Source: Alloprevotella rava (GTDB lineage Bacteria; Bacteroidota; Bacteroidia; Bacteroidales; Bacteroidaceae). Taken from it: 64,000 bases of DNA. The notes below the pieces were generated by a model that was not told the origin of the DNA, made no database searches, and saw only the letters and a list, made by a program, of their open reading frames with translations. Positions 9,025-18,958 of this stretch are shown here, one piece after another. Both the position numbers and the translations under genes were made by a program. The DNA is taken from NCBI RefSeq assembly GCF_014195585.1, contig NZ_JACICA010000005.1:1-64000 (forward strand). Reading direction: 5' to 3'. Each line of letters opens with the position of its first letter. Positions within the stretch are counted from its first letter, which is position 1.

Positions 9025-12000
9025 ATGGCAAAAGAAAAGAAATTTATCACTTGTGACGGTAACCAAGCTGCAGCACATATCGCATATATGTTCTCCGAGG
9101 TTGCTGCCATCTATCCCATCACGCCGTCTAGCCCGATGGCTGAGCACGTTGATGAATGGGCCGCACAAGACCGCAAGAACCTTTTCGGCGACACCGTTTC
9201 CGTTCAGGAAATGCAGTCCGAAGGAGGTGCAGCAGGTGCCGTACACGGTTCACTCCAAGCTGGTGCACTGACCACTACATTTACAGCTTCTCAGGGTTTG
9301 CTCCTGATGATCCCGAATATGTACAAAATTGCTGGCGAATTACTGCCATGCGTTTTCCACGTATCCGCCCGTACGCTGGCCACTCACTCCCTCTGTATCT
9401 TCGGCGACCATAGCGACGTCATGGCTTGCCGCCAGACAGGTTTCGCTATGCTCTGCGAAGGCAGTGTGCAGGAGGTGATGGACTTGAGCGCCGTTGCCCA
9501 CCTGGCAACCCTCGAAGCCCGCGTACCGTTCATCAACTTCTTTGACGGCTTCCGCACCTCTCACGAATATCAGAAGATCGAGGTGATGGATCAAGAAGAG
9601 CTCCGTCCGCTCGTAAATCAGAAGGCTCTCTCTGAATTCCGCGCCCGCGCACTCAGCCCTGAACGCCCCGTGGCACGCGGTATGGCCGAGAACCCCGAAA
9701 CCTTCTTTGCACATCGCGAAGCTTCCAATAAGTTCTACGCTGCCATCCCAGGCATCGTTGAGAAATACATGAAGGAAGTGAGCCGCATCACAGGTCGTGA
9801 ATACAAACTCTTCAGCTACTACGGTGCAGAAGATGCTACGGATGTTATCATCTGTATGGGATCAGTGACCGAAGCAGCTCGCGAAGCCATCGACCACCTC
9901 ATGGCACAAGGCCGCAAGGTGGGTCTCATCAGCGTACACCTCTATCGTCCGTTTAGCAAGAAGCACCTCCTTGCAGCAGTCCCCAAGACTTGCAAACGCA
10001 TCGCTGTGCTCGATCGCACGAAAGAACCTGGAGCAGAAGGCGAACCGCTCTATCTTGACGTGAAGGAAGCCTTCTACGATCAGGAGAATCGCCCTCTCAT
10101 CGTTGGCGGCCGCTATGGTCTCGGCTCTTCCGACACCACCCCGACAATGATTATCAGCGTTTACGACAACCTCGCTCTGCCTGAACCTAAGAACCACTTT
10201 AGCTTGGGCATCGTGGACGACGTCACCTTCGAATCACTGCCTTTGGAGAAAGAACAAGCTCTCGGCGGCAAAGGCATCTTTGAAGCCAAATTCTACGGTC
10301 TGGGTGCAGACGGTACGGTTGGTGCAAACAAGAATTCCGTTAAGATCATTGGTGACAACACGAACAAGTATTGCCAGGCCTACTTCAGCTACGACTCTAA
10401 GAAATCGGGCGGTTTCACCTGCTCTCACCTGCGCTTCGGCGACACGCCCATCCGCAGCACCTATCAGATCAAGACGCCTAACTTCGTGGCTTGTCACGTT
10501 CAGGCATACCTCCGTATGTACCACGTGCTCGAAGGTTTGCGCGACAACGGTACGTTCCTCCTCAACACGATCCATGAGGGACAAGAGCTGGTAGACTTCT
10601 TGCCAAACAACATCAAGAAGTACTTTGCTGAACACAACATCACCGTCTACTACATCAACGCTACGAAGATTGCACAAGAAATTGGCCTCGGCAACCGCAC
10701 GAACACCATCTTGCAGTCTGCTTTCTTCCGCATCACAAACGTGATCCCCGTTGACCTCGCAGTGGAACAGATGAAGAAATTCATCGTTAAGTCCTACGGC
10801 CGTAAGGGTGAAGACGTTGTTAATAAGAACTATCAGGCTGTTGACCGCGGTAGCGAATACCAGCAGCTCACAATAGATCCCGCATGGGCAAATCTCCCTG
10901 CCGACGCTGAAGAGGTACGCGACGAACCAGCATTCATCAGCAAGATTGTGCGCCCCATCAATGCACAGCAGGGCGACAAACTCCCCGTTAGTGCTTACGA
11001 AAGCAGCGTAGACGGTACTTGGGAACAAGGCACTGCTGCTTACGACAAGCGTGGTGTGGCAGCTTTCGTCCCCGTTTGGAAAGCAGAAAACTGTATCCAG
11101 TGTAATAAGTGTGCCTTCGTTTGTCCTCACGCAACTATCCGTCCGTTCGTCCTCAACGAGGAAGAGCTCAACGGCTTTAAGGGTACGACGATCGACATCA
11201 AGGCTCCGGCAGCTCTGAAGGGTATGCACTTCGTTCAGCAGGTGAACGTGCTCGACTGTCTCGGTTGCGGCAACTGTGCCGATGTTTGTCCAGGTATGCG
11301 CGGTAATAAGGCACTCGAAATGGTTCCGTTCGACAGTCAGCTTGACCAGATCGACAACTGGAACTACTGCGAGAAGAACGTAACGTCTAAGCAAAACCTT
11401 GTAGACATCAAACAAAGCCCGAAGAACAGCCAGTTTGCTACTCCGCTCTTCGAGTTCTCTGGTGCTTGCTCAGGTTGTGGTGAAACGCCTTACGTTAAGT
11501 TGATTTCTCAACTCTTTGGCGACCGTGAAATGGTGGCTAACGCAACAGGTTGTTCTTCTATCTACTCTGGCTCTATTCCTTCAACTCCGTACACAACCAA
11601 CGAAAAGGGTCAAGGTCCAGCTTGGGCTAACTCACTCTTCGAGGACTTCTGCGAATTTGGTATGGGTATGGTGCTCGCCAACAAGAAGATGCGCGCTCGC
11701 ATCTCTACCCTCTTGGCTCAGGCTTGCGACGGCGCACCTGAAGAGTTCAAGGCAGCAGCACAGGAATGGGAAGCAGGCAAGGACGATGCAGTAGCAAGTC
11801 GCGCAGCAGCCGATAAGCTCCTCCCGTTCATCAAGGCAGGTAAGGAACACGGTTGCCCAGGTTGCGAACAGCTCGATGAGCTCAGCCATTTCCTCACGAA
11901 GCGCAGCCAGTGGATCATCGGTGGTGACGGTGCTTCTTATGACATCGGTTACGGCGGTCTTGACCACGTACTCGCTTCTGGCGAAGATGTCAACATCCTC

Positions 12001-12576
12001 GTACTCGACACCGAGGTTTACTCCAACACTGGTGGTCAGTCATCTAAGTCTACACCTATCGGCGCTATCGCACAGTTCGCAGCAGCAGGTAAGCGCATCA
12101 CGAAGAAAGACCTCGGCTTGATGCAAGCAACTTACGGCTACGTCTATGTGGCTCAGGTGGCAATGGGTGCCGACCAGGCACAGTGCCTCAAAGCCTTCCG
12201 CGAAGCAGAAGCATACCCCGGACCTTCACTCATCATTGCTTACTCTCCGTGTATCAACCATGGCTTGAAGGTGAAGGGCGGTATGGGTCGCAGCCAGGCA
12301 GAAGAAGCTCGCGCCGTTGAATGTGGCTACTGGCATCTCTGGCGCTTCAATCCCGAATTGGCTAATGAAGGCAAGAATCCGTTCACGCTCGACTCTAAGC
12401 AGCCTAACTGGGACAACTTCCAAGACTTTCTCGACAACGAGGTTCGCTTCTTGTCACTGCGCAAAGCTCTCCCCGCACAGGCCGATGAGCTTTATGCCGA
12501 AACGAAGAAAGCCGCTCAGCGCCGCTACGCTGCCTATGTCCGCAAGACTCAAGAGGACTGGAGCAACGAAATCTAA
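9025..12576 (+). CDS. nifJ: Pyruvate:ferredoxin (flavodoxin) oxidoreductase
   Basis: This single-chain enzyme converts pyruvate and CoA to acetyl-CoA and CO2 with reduction of ferredoxin or flavodoxin, the central pyruvate reaction of anaerobes. Its 1183 residues match the family length. Domains in order: the pyruvate-binding domain I (starting near AAHIAYMFSEVAAIYPITPSSPMAE), the CoA-side domain, the EKR segment, and a two-cluster ferredoxin domain with CIQCNKCAFVCPHA and CLGCGNCADVCPG. The C-terminal thiamine-diphosphate domain carries GDGASYDIGYGG and the LDTEVYSNTGGQ metal/TPP motif. An extra cluster ligand CSGCGE precedes the TPP domain. A strong terminator follows. Confidence 0.97.
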   Translation: MAKEKKFITCDGNQAAAHIAYMFSEVAAIYPITPSSPMAEHVDEWAAQDRKNLFGDTVSVQEMQSEGGAAGAVHGSLQAGALTTTFTASQGLLLMIPNMYKIAGELLPCVFHVSARTLATHSLCIFGDHSDVMACRQTGFAMLCEGSVQEVMDLSAVAHLATLEARVPFINFFDGFRTSHEYQKIEVMDQEELRPLVNQKALSEFRARALSPERPVARGMAENPETFFAHREASNKFYAAIPGIVEKYMKEVSRITGREYKLFSYYGAEDATDVIICMGSVTEAAREAIDHLMAQGRKVGLISVHLYRPFSKKHLLAAVPKTCKRIAVLDRTKEPGAEGEPLYLDVKEAFYDQENRPLIVGGRYGLGSSDTTPTMIISVYDNLALPEPKNHFSLGIVDDVTFESLPLEKEQALGGKGIFEAKFYGLGADGTVGANKNSVKIIGDNTNKYCQAYFSYDSKKSGGFTCSHLRFGDTPIRSTYQIKTPNFVACHVQAYLRMYHVLEGLRDNGTFLLNTIHEGQELVDFLPNNIKKYFAEHNITVYYINATKIAQEIGLGNRTNTILQSAFFRITNVIPVDLAVEQMKKFIVKSYGRKGEDVVNKNYQAVDRGSEYQQLTIDPAWANLPADAEEVRDEPAFISKIVRPINAQQGDKLPVSAYESSVDGTWEQGTAAYDKRGVAAFVPVWKAENCIQCNKCAFVCPHATIRPFVLNEEELNGFKGTTIDIKAPAALKGMHFVQQVNVLDCLGCGNCADVCPGMRGNKALEMVPFDSQLDQIDNWNYCEKNVTSKQNLVDIKQSPKNSQFATPLFEFSGACSGCGETPYVKLISQLFGDREMVANATGCSSIYSGSIPSTPYTTNEKGQGPAWANSLFEDFCEFGMGMVLANKKMRARISTLLAQACDGAPEEFKAAAQEWEAGKDDAVASRAAADKLLPFIKAGKEHGCPGCEQLDELSHFLTKRSQWIIGGDGASYDIGYGGLDHVLASGEDVNILVLDTEVYSNTGGQSSKSTPIGAIAQFAAAGKRITKKDLGLMQATYGYVYVAQVAMGADQAQCLKAFREAEAYPGPSLIIAYSPCINHGLKVKGGMGRSQAEEARAVECGYWHLWRFNPELANEGKNPFTLDSKQPNWDNFQDFLDNEVRFLSLRKALPAQADELYAETKKAAQRRYAAYVRKTQEDWSNEI

Positions 12577-12600
12577 TTGACACTCATTCATCCCTTTTAT

Positions 12601-12640
12601 AAAAAGGCGCACCCCTTTATGGGCTGCGCCTTTTTCTTTT
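12601..12640 (+). terminator. Rho-independent terminator of nifJ
   Basis: The arms AAAAAGGCGCA (12601-12611) and TGCGCCTTTTT (12625-12635) pair perfectly, with an inner CCC/GGG extension, and are followed by CTTTTTT. It insulates nifJ from the CRISPR-Cas operon that begins 90 bases later. Confidence 0.9.
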
Positions 12641-12648
12641 TTACATAT

Positions 12649-12678
12649 TTTGTTTCTTGAAAAATATCTTTATTTTTG
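12649..12678 (+). promoter_or_regulatory. Promoter of the CRISPR-Cas operon
   Basis: TTTG at 12649-12652, 18 bases, then TATTTTTG at 12671-12678 fit the Bacteroidota promoter, with a spacer one or two bases shorter than most in this window. The transcript would begin near 12684, about 45 bases before cas3. Confidence 0.65.
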
Positions 12679-12728
12679 CGTTTATAAAAGTTCTAGACTT
12701 ATACCTCTAAGTTAATCTTCTTACTACA

Positions 12729-14906
12729 ATGAAAATACCCAATACTATCTCACATATTCGCACACTAAACAATTCTTTTGAATTCCAAAGCAACGAAGAG
12801 CACCAACAAGGTGTTGCTAAAATGGCTGCCGAGTTTGCCGATGCTTTTGGCATGAAGAAATACGGGGAACTCCTTGGACTCTTACACGACAAGGGAAAAG
12901 AACAAGAAAGCTTTCAACAACACATCAAGAAAGAAAGTGGCTTTCAACCCAACATCAAAGTGAACGGCAATTATCATCATGCCTATGTGGGAGCACTCCT
13001 ACTAAAGAAACACTTCTCACGAGTTGCTCCACTCCTCACAAACTGCATTGCAGGACATCATCGCGGTTTATATGACGCTGGCGATGAGAAAGAATTGCTC
13101 AAAAACTTGATTCCGCAGGATGTCACGGATGAGGTTCCACAAATAGATATACAACTGCCACAAATCAAACTAGAAGTTGCAGATTTACACCACCTCGAGC
13201 GAATGCTGTTCAGTTGCCTTGTTGATGCGGATTATTTGGACACAGAAAACTTTATGCAGCCTGATCAAACACGTTTGAGAGGAACAAAAGCATCTATGTC
13301 TGAATTACTCCAGAAATTACAGCTATGGCTCGATACTCTAAAAGAAAAATCAGAAGATACTCCCGTCAATCACATCCGCAATTATGTGCAAGAACAATGC
13401 GTTAGTGCCAGCAATGCGGAAGCAGGAGTTTTCAGTTTGACCGTCCCCACAGGTGGCGGAAAGACACTCTCCTCTGTACTTTGGGCCCTGCATCATGCTG
13501 TCCGTAACAATCTGCAACGAATCATTATCGCCATACCTTACACAAGCATTATAGTTCAAACGGCTCATGTTCTAAAAAACATTTTTGGAGAAGAAAATGT
13601 TTTGGAACACCATTCTAATATTGACTACAGCAACAATAAAGATTCAGAATTAACAAACCGCTTACTGCTGGCAACAGAGAATTGGGACTATCCCATCATC
13701 GTTACAACCAACGTACAACTCTTTGAATCATTATTCAGCAATAGGCCCTCCGCGTGCAGAAAACTACACAACATAGCCAAGAGCGTACTGATTCTAGACG
13801 AGGTACAAACTTTACCCATCGATTTTCTCCGCCCCATCGTTGACTCTCTCAAGACGCTAAATCGAGTGTTTGGCACATCCATTCTTTTTACTACTGCCAG
13901 CCAACCCGTTTTAACAGGAGAGCTCGAAGGAGAAAACACACTCATCAAAATCAAAGGATTCTCTCATATCAAAGAAATAGTCCCTTCGGATGCTAAACTT
14001 TATGACAAGCTGCGCAGAGTAGATCTCAAGATTGACGATTCGGCACAAGATTATGAGGAGATTGCAACCCAACTCTCCCAGCACAAACGGGTGCTCTGTA
14101 TCGTTAATACGCGCAAAGACGCAAAAGAGATTTTTGAACGCCTACCTAAAGAAGGTATTACACTACATCTTTCCCGCATGATGTGCCCCCAGCACATCCG
14201 AGAAACAATTGAGCAGATAAAAAAAGCGCTAACGAATGAAGAAAACGAAATTATTCGTGTCGTTGCAACTCAGCTGATAGAAGCTGGCGTTGATATAGAC
14301 TTCCCCATTGTTTTCCGCCAACAAGCAGGACTCGATTCTATCCTCCAAGCGGCTGGCCGCTGCAATCGGGAAGGGAAAATCAAACGCGGAATTACACATG
14401 TATTCAGTCTACAAAAAATCAGTAACTTGCCACGAGGTTTTATTTCTAGAACCAATAGTGCCCGTATGGCTTTAGCGAAAGACTCTGACTGGTTTTCTCC
14501 TGAAACTATGCAACAGTACTTTCGCCAACTCTACTCACGCACACAAACATTTGATAGTAAAGATATAAAAAGCCTGCTCTACAACTTCTATTATATGCAG
14601 TTTGAAACAGCAGCAAAGGCATTCCAACTCATTGAGGACAATACTATTCCCATCATCATAAATTGGAAAGACAGTCTCAGCCTTATTGACGATGCTGAGA
14701 GGTTCACGCCAAGCTATTCACTCATGAAACAACTAGCACAATACACAGTCAGCGTTCGCCAACAAGATTTCAAAAAACTGAAAGAAGCTGGAGCTATAGA
14801 AGAACTTTTCCAAAACATTTTTGTTGTTAGAGATAAACTGTTCTATGACGAAAAAGTAGGCCTTATCACCACAAACCACTGGATTGAAGAAATACTAATA
14901 AAATAA
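12729..14906 (+). CDS. cas3: CRISPR-associated helicase/nuclease Cas3 (type I-C)
   Basis: Cas3 is recruited by Cascade to a target-bound R-loop, nicks the displaced strand and unwinds and degrades DNA. The N-terminal HD nuclease domain (about 1-200) shows LLHDKGK with His53-Asp54 and later histidines in NYHHAYVG and AGHHRG. The superfamily 2 helicase follows with Walker A PTGGGKT (240-246), motif II DEVQ (357-360; DExH is the commoner form), a TTASQP motif III and a C-terminal helicase motif QAAGRCNREG. It is first in a seven-gene operon and is separated from cas5 by 5 bases. All seven genes look richer in A and T than nifJ or hflX nearby. Confidence 0.95.
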   Translation: MKIPNTISHIRTLNNSFEFQSNEEHQQGVAKMAAEFADAFGMKKYGELLGLLHDKGKEQESFQQHIKKESGFQPNIKVNGNYHHAYVGALLLKKHFSRVAPLLTNCIAGHHRGLYDAGDEKELLKNLIPQDVTDEVPQIDIQLPQIKLEVADLHHLERMLFSCLVDADYLDTENFMQPDQTRLRGTKASMSELLQKLQLWLDTLKEKSEDTPVNHIRNYVQEQCVSASNAEAGVFSLTVPTGGGKTLSSVLWALHHAVRNNLQRIIIAIPYTSIIVQTAHVLKNIFGEENVLEHHSNIDYSNNKDSELTNRLLLATENWDYPIIVTTNVQLFESLFSNRPSACRKLHNIAKSVLILDEVQTLPIDFLRPIVDSLKTLNRVFGTSILFTTASQPVLTGELEGENTLIKIKGFSHIKEIVPSDAKLYDKLRRVDLKIDDSAQDYEEIATQLSQHKRVLCIVNTRKDAKEIFERLPKEGITLHLSRMMCPQHIRETIEQIKKALTNEENEIIRVVATQLIEAGVDIDFPIVFRQQAGLDSILQAAGRCNREGKIKRGITHVFSLQKISNLPRGFISRTNSARMALAKDSDWFSPETMQQYFRQLYSRTQTFDSKDIKSLLYNFYYMQFETAAKAFQLIEDNTIPIIINWKDSLSLIDDAERFTPSYSLMKQLAQYTVSVRQQDFKKLKEAGAIEELFQNIFVVRDKLFYDEKVGLITTNHWIEEILIK

Positions 14907-14911
14907 ATAAT

Positions 14912-15628
14912 ATGGAATATCACGACAAAGAATTTTGTCTGGAAGTATGGGGACCACTTGCCTGCTTCACGCGCCCAGAACTGAAAGTAGAGCGCGTGAG
15001 CTACGATGTAATTACGCCCTCTGCTGCCAGAGCTATTTTCGAAGCTATCTTTTGGAAACCTGCCATCCGTTGGCAAATCACTCGAATAGAAGTGCTCAAC
15101 CCTATCAAATGGATCAACATTCGACGCAACGAAGTGGGAGCTGTCGCTTCTGCAAAGAAGAATGCTTCCCCTATCTTCATTGAAGAGAAGAGACAACAAA
15201 AAAACTCGCTGATGCTGAGAGATGTTCGATACCGACTCTACGCTAAATTAGTTTTTATTCCCAAGCAGAATAGAAAATATCTGGACACACGCAATCCCGA
15301 AATAGATAGAGAAGAAGCAGAACTTCTCCACAAAGACGAGAACCCTGGGAAATACAATGCCATGTTTGAAAGACGTGCAAGTAAGGGACAATGCTTTAAT
15401 CAACCCTATCTCGGCACTCGAGAGTGTGCAGCTTCCTTCCGCCTCGTCCTCCCGGAGTCGGAACAACTCACACCCCCTATTAATGAAACGAGAGACTTAG
15501 GATTGATGGTCTATGATAAGGATTTCGAAAACAATCCAGAAGATCCCAATGCTATGTTTTATCGTGCTCGCATGGAAAATGGCGTAATAAATGTTCCACT
15601 AAAAGATAGTGAGGAGGTACTAAAATGA
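14912..15628 (+). CDS. cas5c: CRISPR-associated protein Cas5 (type I-C, Cas5d/Cas5c)
   Basis: In type I-C systems, which lack Cas6, this protein cuts the pre-crRNA at the base of the repeat hairpin and then stays bound to the 5' tag in Cascade. The 238 residues begin with the family opening FCLEVWGPLACFTRPELKVE, followed by the conserved YDVITPSAARAIFEAIFW. The last codons contain a strong Shine-Dalgarno GAGGAGG (15611-15617), and the stop overlaps the cas8 start by 4 bases, so translation of cas8 is probably coupled to cas5. Confidence 0.95.
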   Translation: MEYHDKEFCLEVWGPLACFTRPELKVERVSYDVITPSAARAIFEAIFWKPAIRWQITRIEVLNPIKWINIRRNEVGAVASAKKNASPIFIEEKRQQKNSLMLRDVRYRLYAKLVFIPKQNRKYLDTRNPEIDREEAELLHKDENPGKYNAMFERRASKGQCFNQPYLGTRECAASFRLVLPESEQLTPPINETRDLGLMVYDKDFENNPEDPNAMFYRARMENGVINVPLKDSEEVLK

Positions 15629-17403
15629 TTCTAAAAGCTTTATACGACTATTACCAACGAAAATCGGAAGAACTTCCCCCCTTCGGTACCATTTTTCAAC
15701 AAATCCATTTTATTCTTGTCATCGACAAGGATGGCAATTTTCTTCGCTTTGAAGATAGACGTCTCAATAAAAACGAAGCGTCACAATTTTTAGTAAAGAG
15801 AACAGGACAACGGACAAGTGGGATTGTTGCAAAACATTTTTACGACAATATCTCATATGTTCTTGGAAGTTCGATAAAAAAAGAAAAAAAGAATTCAGAA
15901 AACAACAAAGCTTTTAGATCTCTTGTAGAGGAGGTTTACAAAAAACTTCCTGAAAATGTAGCAGTAAAAGCTGTATGGAATTTCTACAAAAGAATAGATA
16001 ACAACCTCAAGAACATCCAAAGAGATCCTTTATGGGTAGATATCATCCAAAATACTCAGCTAGAAAATTTTATTTTTTCATTTTTACTAGAAGGAGACAC
16101 TAAAATAATTGCTTCTCAAAGTAGTATTATTCAATGTGACATTGGGAATATTGCAACTGACGATAAAGAACAAGTGTGCCTTATTACAGGAAAACGTTGT
16201 TTTCCTGTAATAACAACTTCTCTTTCTCCATTGGCAGGTGGGACGGCAAAATTAGTTTCCTTCCAAAAAGACTCTGGTTATGACTCTTACGGGAAAGAGC
16301 AAGGAGCAAATGCGCCTATAAGTGTAGAGGCCGAATTTGCATATTCTACTGCACTTAATCACTTGCTAGCTAAAGACTCAAAAAATAAATTTTCCATTGG
16401 AGAGCAAACATATATCTTCTGGGGGTCTTCTAGCAGCAATGGTTGTAAAGAAACAGAAGAAAGTTTCTTTACAATGTCTAATCTCAACAACATAGAAGAA
16501 GATCCTAACACTCGTATTCTACAAGTTCATAAAGTTTTTACAGGTATTTATTCAGGTTCTATACAAACAGACTTGGATGACAGGTTCTACATAGCAGGAC
16601 TTGCACCAGGCAAAGCACGCATAGCCGTTGTTTATTGGGCTGGGCTCCCCTTAAAAGATTTTGCTCATACCATACTCCGACATTTCGAAGATATGGAAAT
16701 TGTTGATGCGCGAAAAGAGAAAAAGCCATACTTAACCCTCAAATCCATCTTGGCCACAGTGACTTTAGGAGGGAAGCTCAAGGATGTAACTAAAAATCTC
16801 CCAAACGCAGTAATCAAAAGTATCTTCCAAGGCCTCCCCTATCCTGATACTCTTTACCATAGCTGTCTTCGCAGAATTCGAGCACAACAGTCTGAGCACG
16901 ATTACCAAAAGACCCATGTTGAGAGCGATAGCTGTCTTCGCAGAATTCGGAAAAAACAGGCTGTAAGCATCACACAAGCTGCAATCCTCAAGGCATACTT
17001 AAACCGAAAATACACAAATCAAAAACCTATACAAATTATGTTAGACAAAGAGAACACCAACCAAGGCTACTTATGCGGCCGCTTGTTTGCAGTCATTGAC
17101 AAACTACAAAATGATGCAAACCACATCCACTCCATCCGAGAGCGCTACATGAATGCTGCAAGCTCCACCCCCGCAACGGTTTTTGCAACCATTCTTAACC
17201 TCTCGGCTATTCATGCAAACAACTTAAACAATGAAGGAATTCGTATTTTCTATGACAAACTCAAGCAAGAAATCATCTCTAAGATAGACGCTGATGGTTT
17301 CCCAGTCCATCTTGACTTACAAGACCAAGGACGCTTCTTTGTGGGCTACTACCAGCAAATGCAGTCCTTCTTCTTAACAGAAACAAAACAAACTGAAGAA
17401 TAA
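15625..17403 (+). CDS. cas8c: CRISPR-associated large subunit Cas8c (Csd1 family), with an internal in-frame duplication
   Basis: Cas8c is the large Cascade subunit that recognises the PAM and helps recruit Cas3. The protein opens with LKALYDYYQRKSEELPPFG, typical of Csd1, and keeps the family's CLITGK motif, the IFWGSSS segment and the C-terminal GYLCGRLFAVIDKLQ stretch. At 592 residues it is of normal length for the family. Near residues 413-450 the motif SCLRRIR occurs twice, 23 residues apart, because a 22-base string is directly repeated (16859-16880 and 16928-16949) with a 69-base period. The frame is kept. The segment between the copies looks like an insertion in a place where the family normally has one copy. 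Confidence 0.92.
   Translation: MILKALYDYYQRKSEELPPFGTIFQQIHFILVIDKDGNFLRFEDRRLNKNEASQFLVKRTGQRTSGIVAKHFYDNISYVLGSSIKKEKKNSENNKAFRSLVEEVYKKLPENVAVKAVWNFYKRIDNNLKNIQRDPLWVDIIQNTQLENFIFSFLLEGDTKIIASQSSIIQCDIGNIATDDKEQVCLITGKRCFPVITTSLSPLAGGTAKLVSFQKDSGYDSYGKEQGANAPISVEAEFAYSTALNHLLAKDSKNKFSIGEQTYIFWGSSSSNGCKETEESFFTMSNLNNIEEDPNTRILQVHKVFTGIYSGSIQTDLDDRFYIAGLAPGKARIAVVYWAGLPLKDFAHTILRHFEDMEIVDARKEKKPYLTLKSILATVTLGGKLKDVTKNLPNAVIKSIFQGLPYPDTLYHSCLRRIRAQQSEHDYQKTHVESDSCLRRIRKKQAVSITQAAILKAYLNRKYTNQKPIQIMLDKENTNQGYLCGRLFAVIDKLQNDANHIHSIRERYMNAASSTPATVFATILNLSAIHANNLNNEGIRIFYDKLKQEIISKIDADGFPVHLDLQDQGRFFVGYYQQMQSFFLTETKQTEE
16859..16949 (+). repeat. 22-base direct repeat inside cas8c
   Basis: The 22 bases starting ATAGCTGTCTTCGCAG at 16859 recur exactly at 16928, with 47 bases between the copies. 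The period of 69 bases adds 23 codons without breaking the frame. It could be a tandem duplication that later diverged, or a small insertion flanked by a target duplication. Confidence 0.85.
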
Positions 17404-17424
17404 ACCTAAAACAACTATATAATT

Positions 17425-18282
17425 ATGTCAGAATTAAAAAACAGAATTGATTTCGTTTACATCTTTGATGTACAAGACGGCAACCCTAATGGTGACCCTG
17501 ATGCAGGCAACCTGCCTCGAATAGATGCTGAAACAAGTTGCGGTATCGTAACAGACGTTTGCCTGAAACGAAAGGTGCGCAACTATGTTCAACTATCAAA
17601 GAACTGCACGCAAGGATATGATATTTTCATCAAAGAGAAAGCAGTGCTCAACACACTGATTGATGCTTCCCATGAAGATGAAACAGTTAAAACAGCTGAT
17701 GCGAAAAGCAAGACAGCAGCAGCTCGGGACGTGATGTGCAGCAAATACTACGACATTCGCACTTTTGGAGCCGTAATGTCTACAGGAAAAAATGCCGGAC
17801 AAGTTCGTGGCCCTATCCAATTCACTTTTGCACGTTCCGTAGATCCCATTGTTCCAGCAGAACACTCTATTACGAGAATGGCTGTTGCTACAGAGAAAGA
17901 AGCTGAAAAGCAAAATGGCGATAACCGCACCATGGGGCGCAAAGCCACAATTCCCTATGGTCTCTATATTTGTCATGGTTTCGTATCGGCCAGTTTGGCA
18001 AAACAAACAGGCTTCTCGGAAGAAGACTTCACTCTCTTTATTGACGCGCTCAAAGGAATGTTCGATTGCGACCGCTCTGCCGCACGTGGTTTGATGAGCG
18101 CACAGAAACTCATTCTCTTCCGCCACGATTCTGTTTTAGGTAATGCTCCTGCTAACAAACTCTTCGATTTGGTCAAAGTGGAAAGAACCACGGACAATGT
18201 TCCTCGCTCGTTCTCTGACTACCAAGTAACGATAGATAAGACTCAACTCCCAGCAGGAGTTAGCATCGAAGAAGTCATCTAA
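17425..18282 (+). CDS. cas7c: CRISPR-associated backbone protein Cas7 (type I-C, Csd2)
   Basis: Cas7 forms the multi-copy backbone that coats the crRNA spacer in Cascade. The 285-residue protein has the Csd2 opening [22 protein letters not shown], read here from residue 8. It also has the later [20 protein letters not shown] segment and the [12 protein letters not shown]-like stretch, here [12 protein letters not shown]. It lies 21 bases after cas8c and 4 bases before cas4. Confidence 0.96.
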   Translation: MSELKNRIDFVYIFDVQDGNPNGDPDAGNLPRIDAETSCGIVTDVCLKRKVRNYVQLSKNCTQGYDIFIKEKAVLNTLIDASHEDETVKTADAKSKTAAARDVMCSKYYDIRTFGAVMSTGKNAGQVRGPIQFTFARSVDPIVPAEHSITRMAVATEKEAEKQNGDNRTMGRKATIPYGLYICHGFVSASLAKQTGFSEEDFTLFIDALKGMFDCDRSAARGLMSAQKLILFRHDSVLGNAPANKLFDLVKVERTTDNVPRSFSDYQVTIDKTQLPAGVSIEEVI

Positions 18283-18286
18283 ATAT

Positions 18287-18958
18287 ATGTACGCAGAAGA
18301 CGATATGCTCATGTTGTCGGGGATACAGCACTTCAAGTTCTGTCCCCGACAATGGGCTTTAATCCATTTAGAACAACAATGGGAGGACAATCGTCTGACA
18401 ACAGAAGGAAGCTTGATGCACCGAAATGTGGACGATCCGTTCTACCGGCAGAAATGCGGAGATAACATTTGCTTACGCTCTGTTCATATCGCCTCCAAAG
18501 AACTGGGACTATACGGAATAGCAGATGTAATCGAACTTCATCCTACATTCAATGAAACTAACAGCATACAACATCCCAAATATCCTGGACTGTGGACACC
18601 GTTTCCTATTGAATATAAACACGGCAAACCCAAAAGAGACGAAACTGATGAGGTACAGCTAACAGCACAAGTGATGTGCATAGAAGAAATGTACCATATT
18701 CAGCTACATCAAGCGTACTTCTTCTATGGAGCTATAAAACATCGGCAGGAAATCGAAATAACAGAGCATTTACGAACCATCGTAAGAGAGATAGCAGAAA
18801 AGATGCATCACATCTTCAATGAAAAACGCCTCCCAGCTATCAACCTCCAACACCATTGCCAGAATTGCTCACTCAAAAATAATTGTATGCCAAGTTCTGC
18901 TAAAGCTACAAAAGTTGCAACCTATCTCAATAAATATCTCTATGAGAAAACTCCTTAA
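18287..18958 (+). CDS. cas4: CRISPR-associated exonuclease Cas4
   Basis: Cas4 trims pre-spacers and helps choose PAM-flanked ends during adaptation, working with Cas1-Cas2. The 223 residues show the FCPRQWAL cysteine near residue 22, a RecB-like core with EYKHGKPK, and a C-terminal CQNCSLKNNC cluster. Together these supply four cysteines for an iron-sulfur cluster. The 3' end overlaps cas1 by 17 bases, indicating tight co-expression. Confidence 0.95.
   Translation: MYAEDDMLMLSGIQHFKFCPRQWALIHLEQQWEDNRLTTEGSLMHRNVDDPFYRQKCGDNICLRSVHIASKELGLYGIADVIELHPTFNETNSIQHPKYPGLWTPFPIEYKHGKPKRDETDEVQLTAQVMCIEEMYHIQLHQAYFFYGAIKHRQEIEITEHLRTIVREIAEKMHHIFNEKRLPAINLQHHCQNCSLKNNCMPSSAKATKVATYLNKYLYEKTP

Noticed and set aside
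10234-11415. A 393-codon frame on the minus strand inside nifJ
   Set aside because: It is antisense to a clearly conserved enzyme in phase with its codon bias; composition is odd and no family is recognisable.
12357-13554. A possible transposase or integrase at the left border of the CRISPR-Cas locus
   Set aside because: None is present: nifJ ends in a normal terminator and cas3 begins at once, with no inverted repeats or tRNA target at the join.
18819-18941. An N-terminal extension of Cas1 by 41 residues
   Set aside because: It lies inside cas4 in another frame and adds residues foreign to Cas1; the ATG at 18942 gives the usual start.
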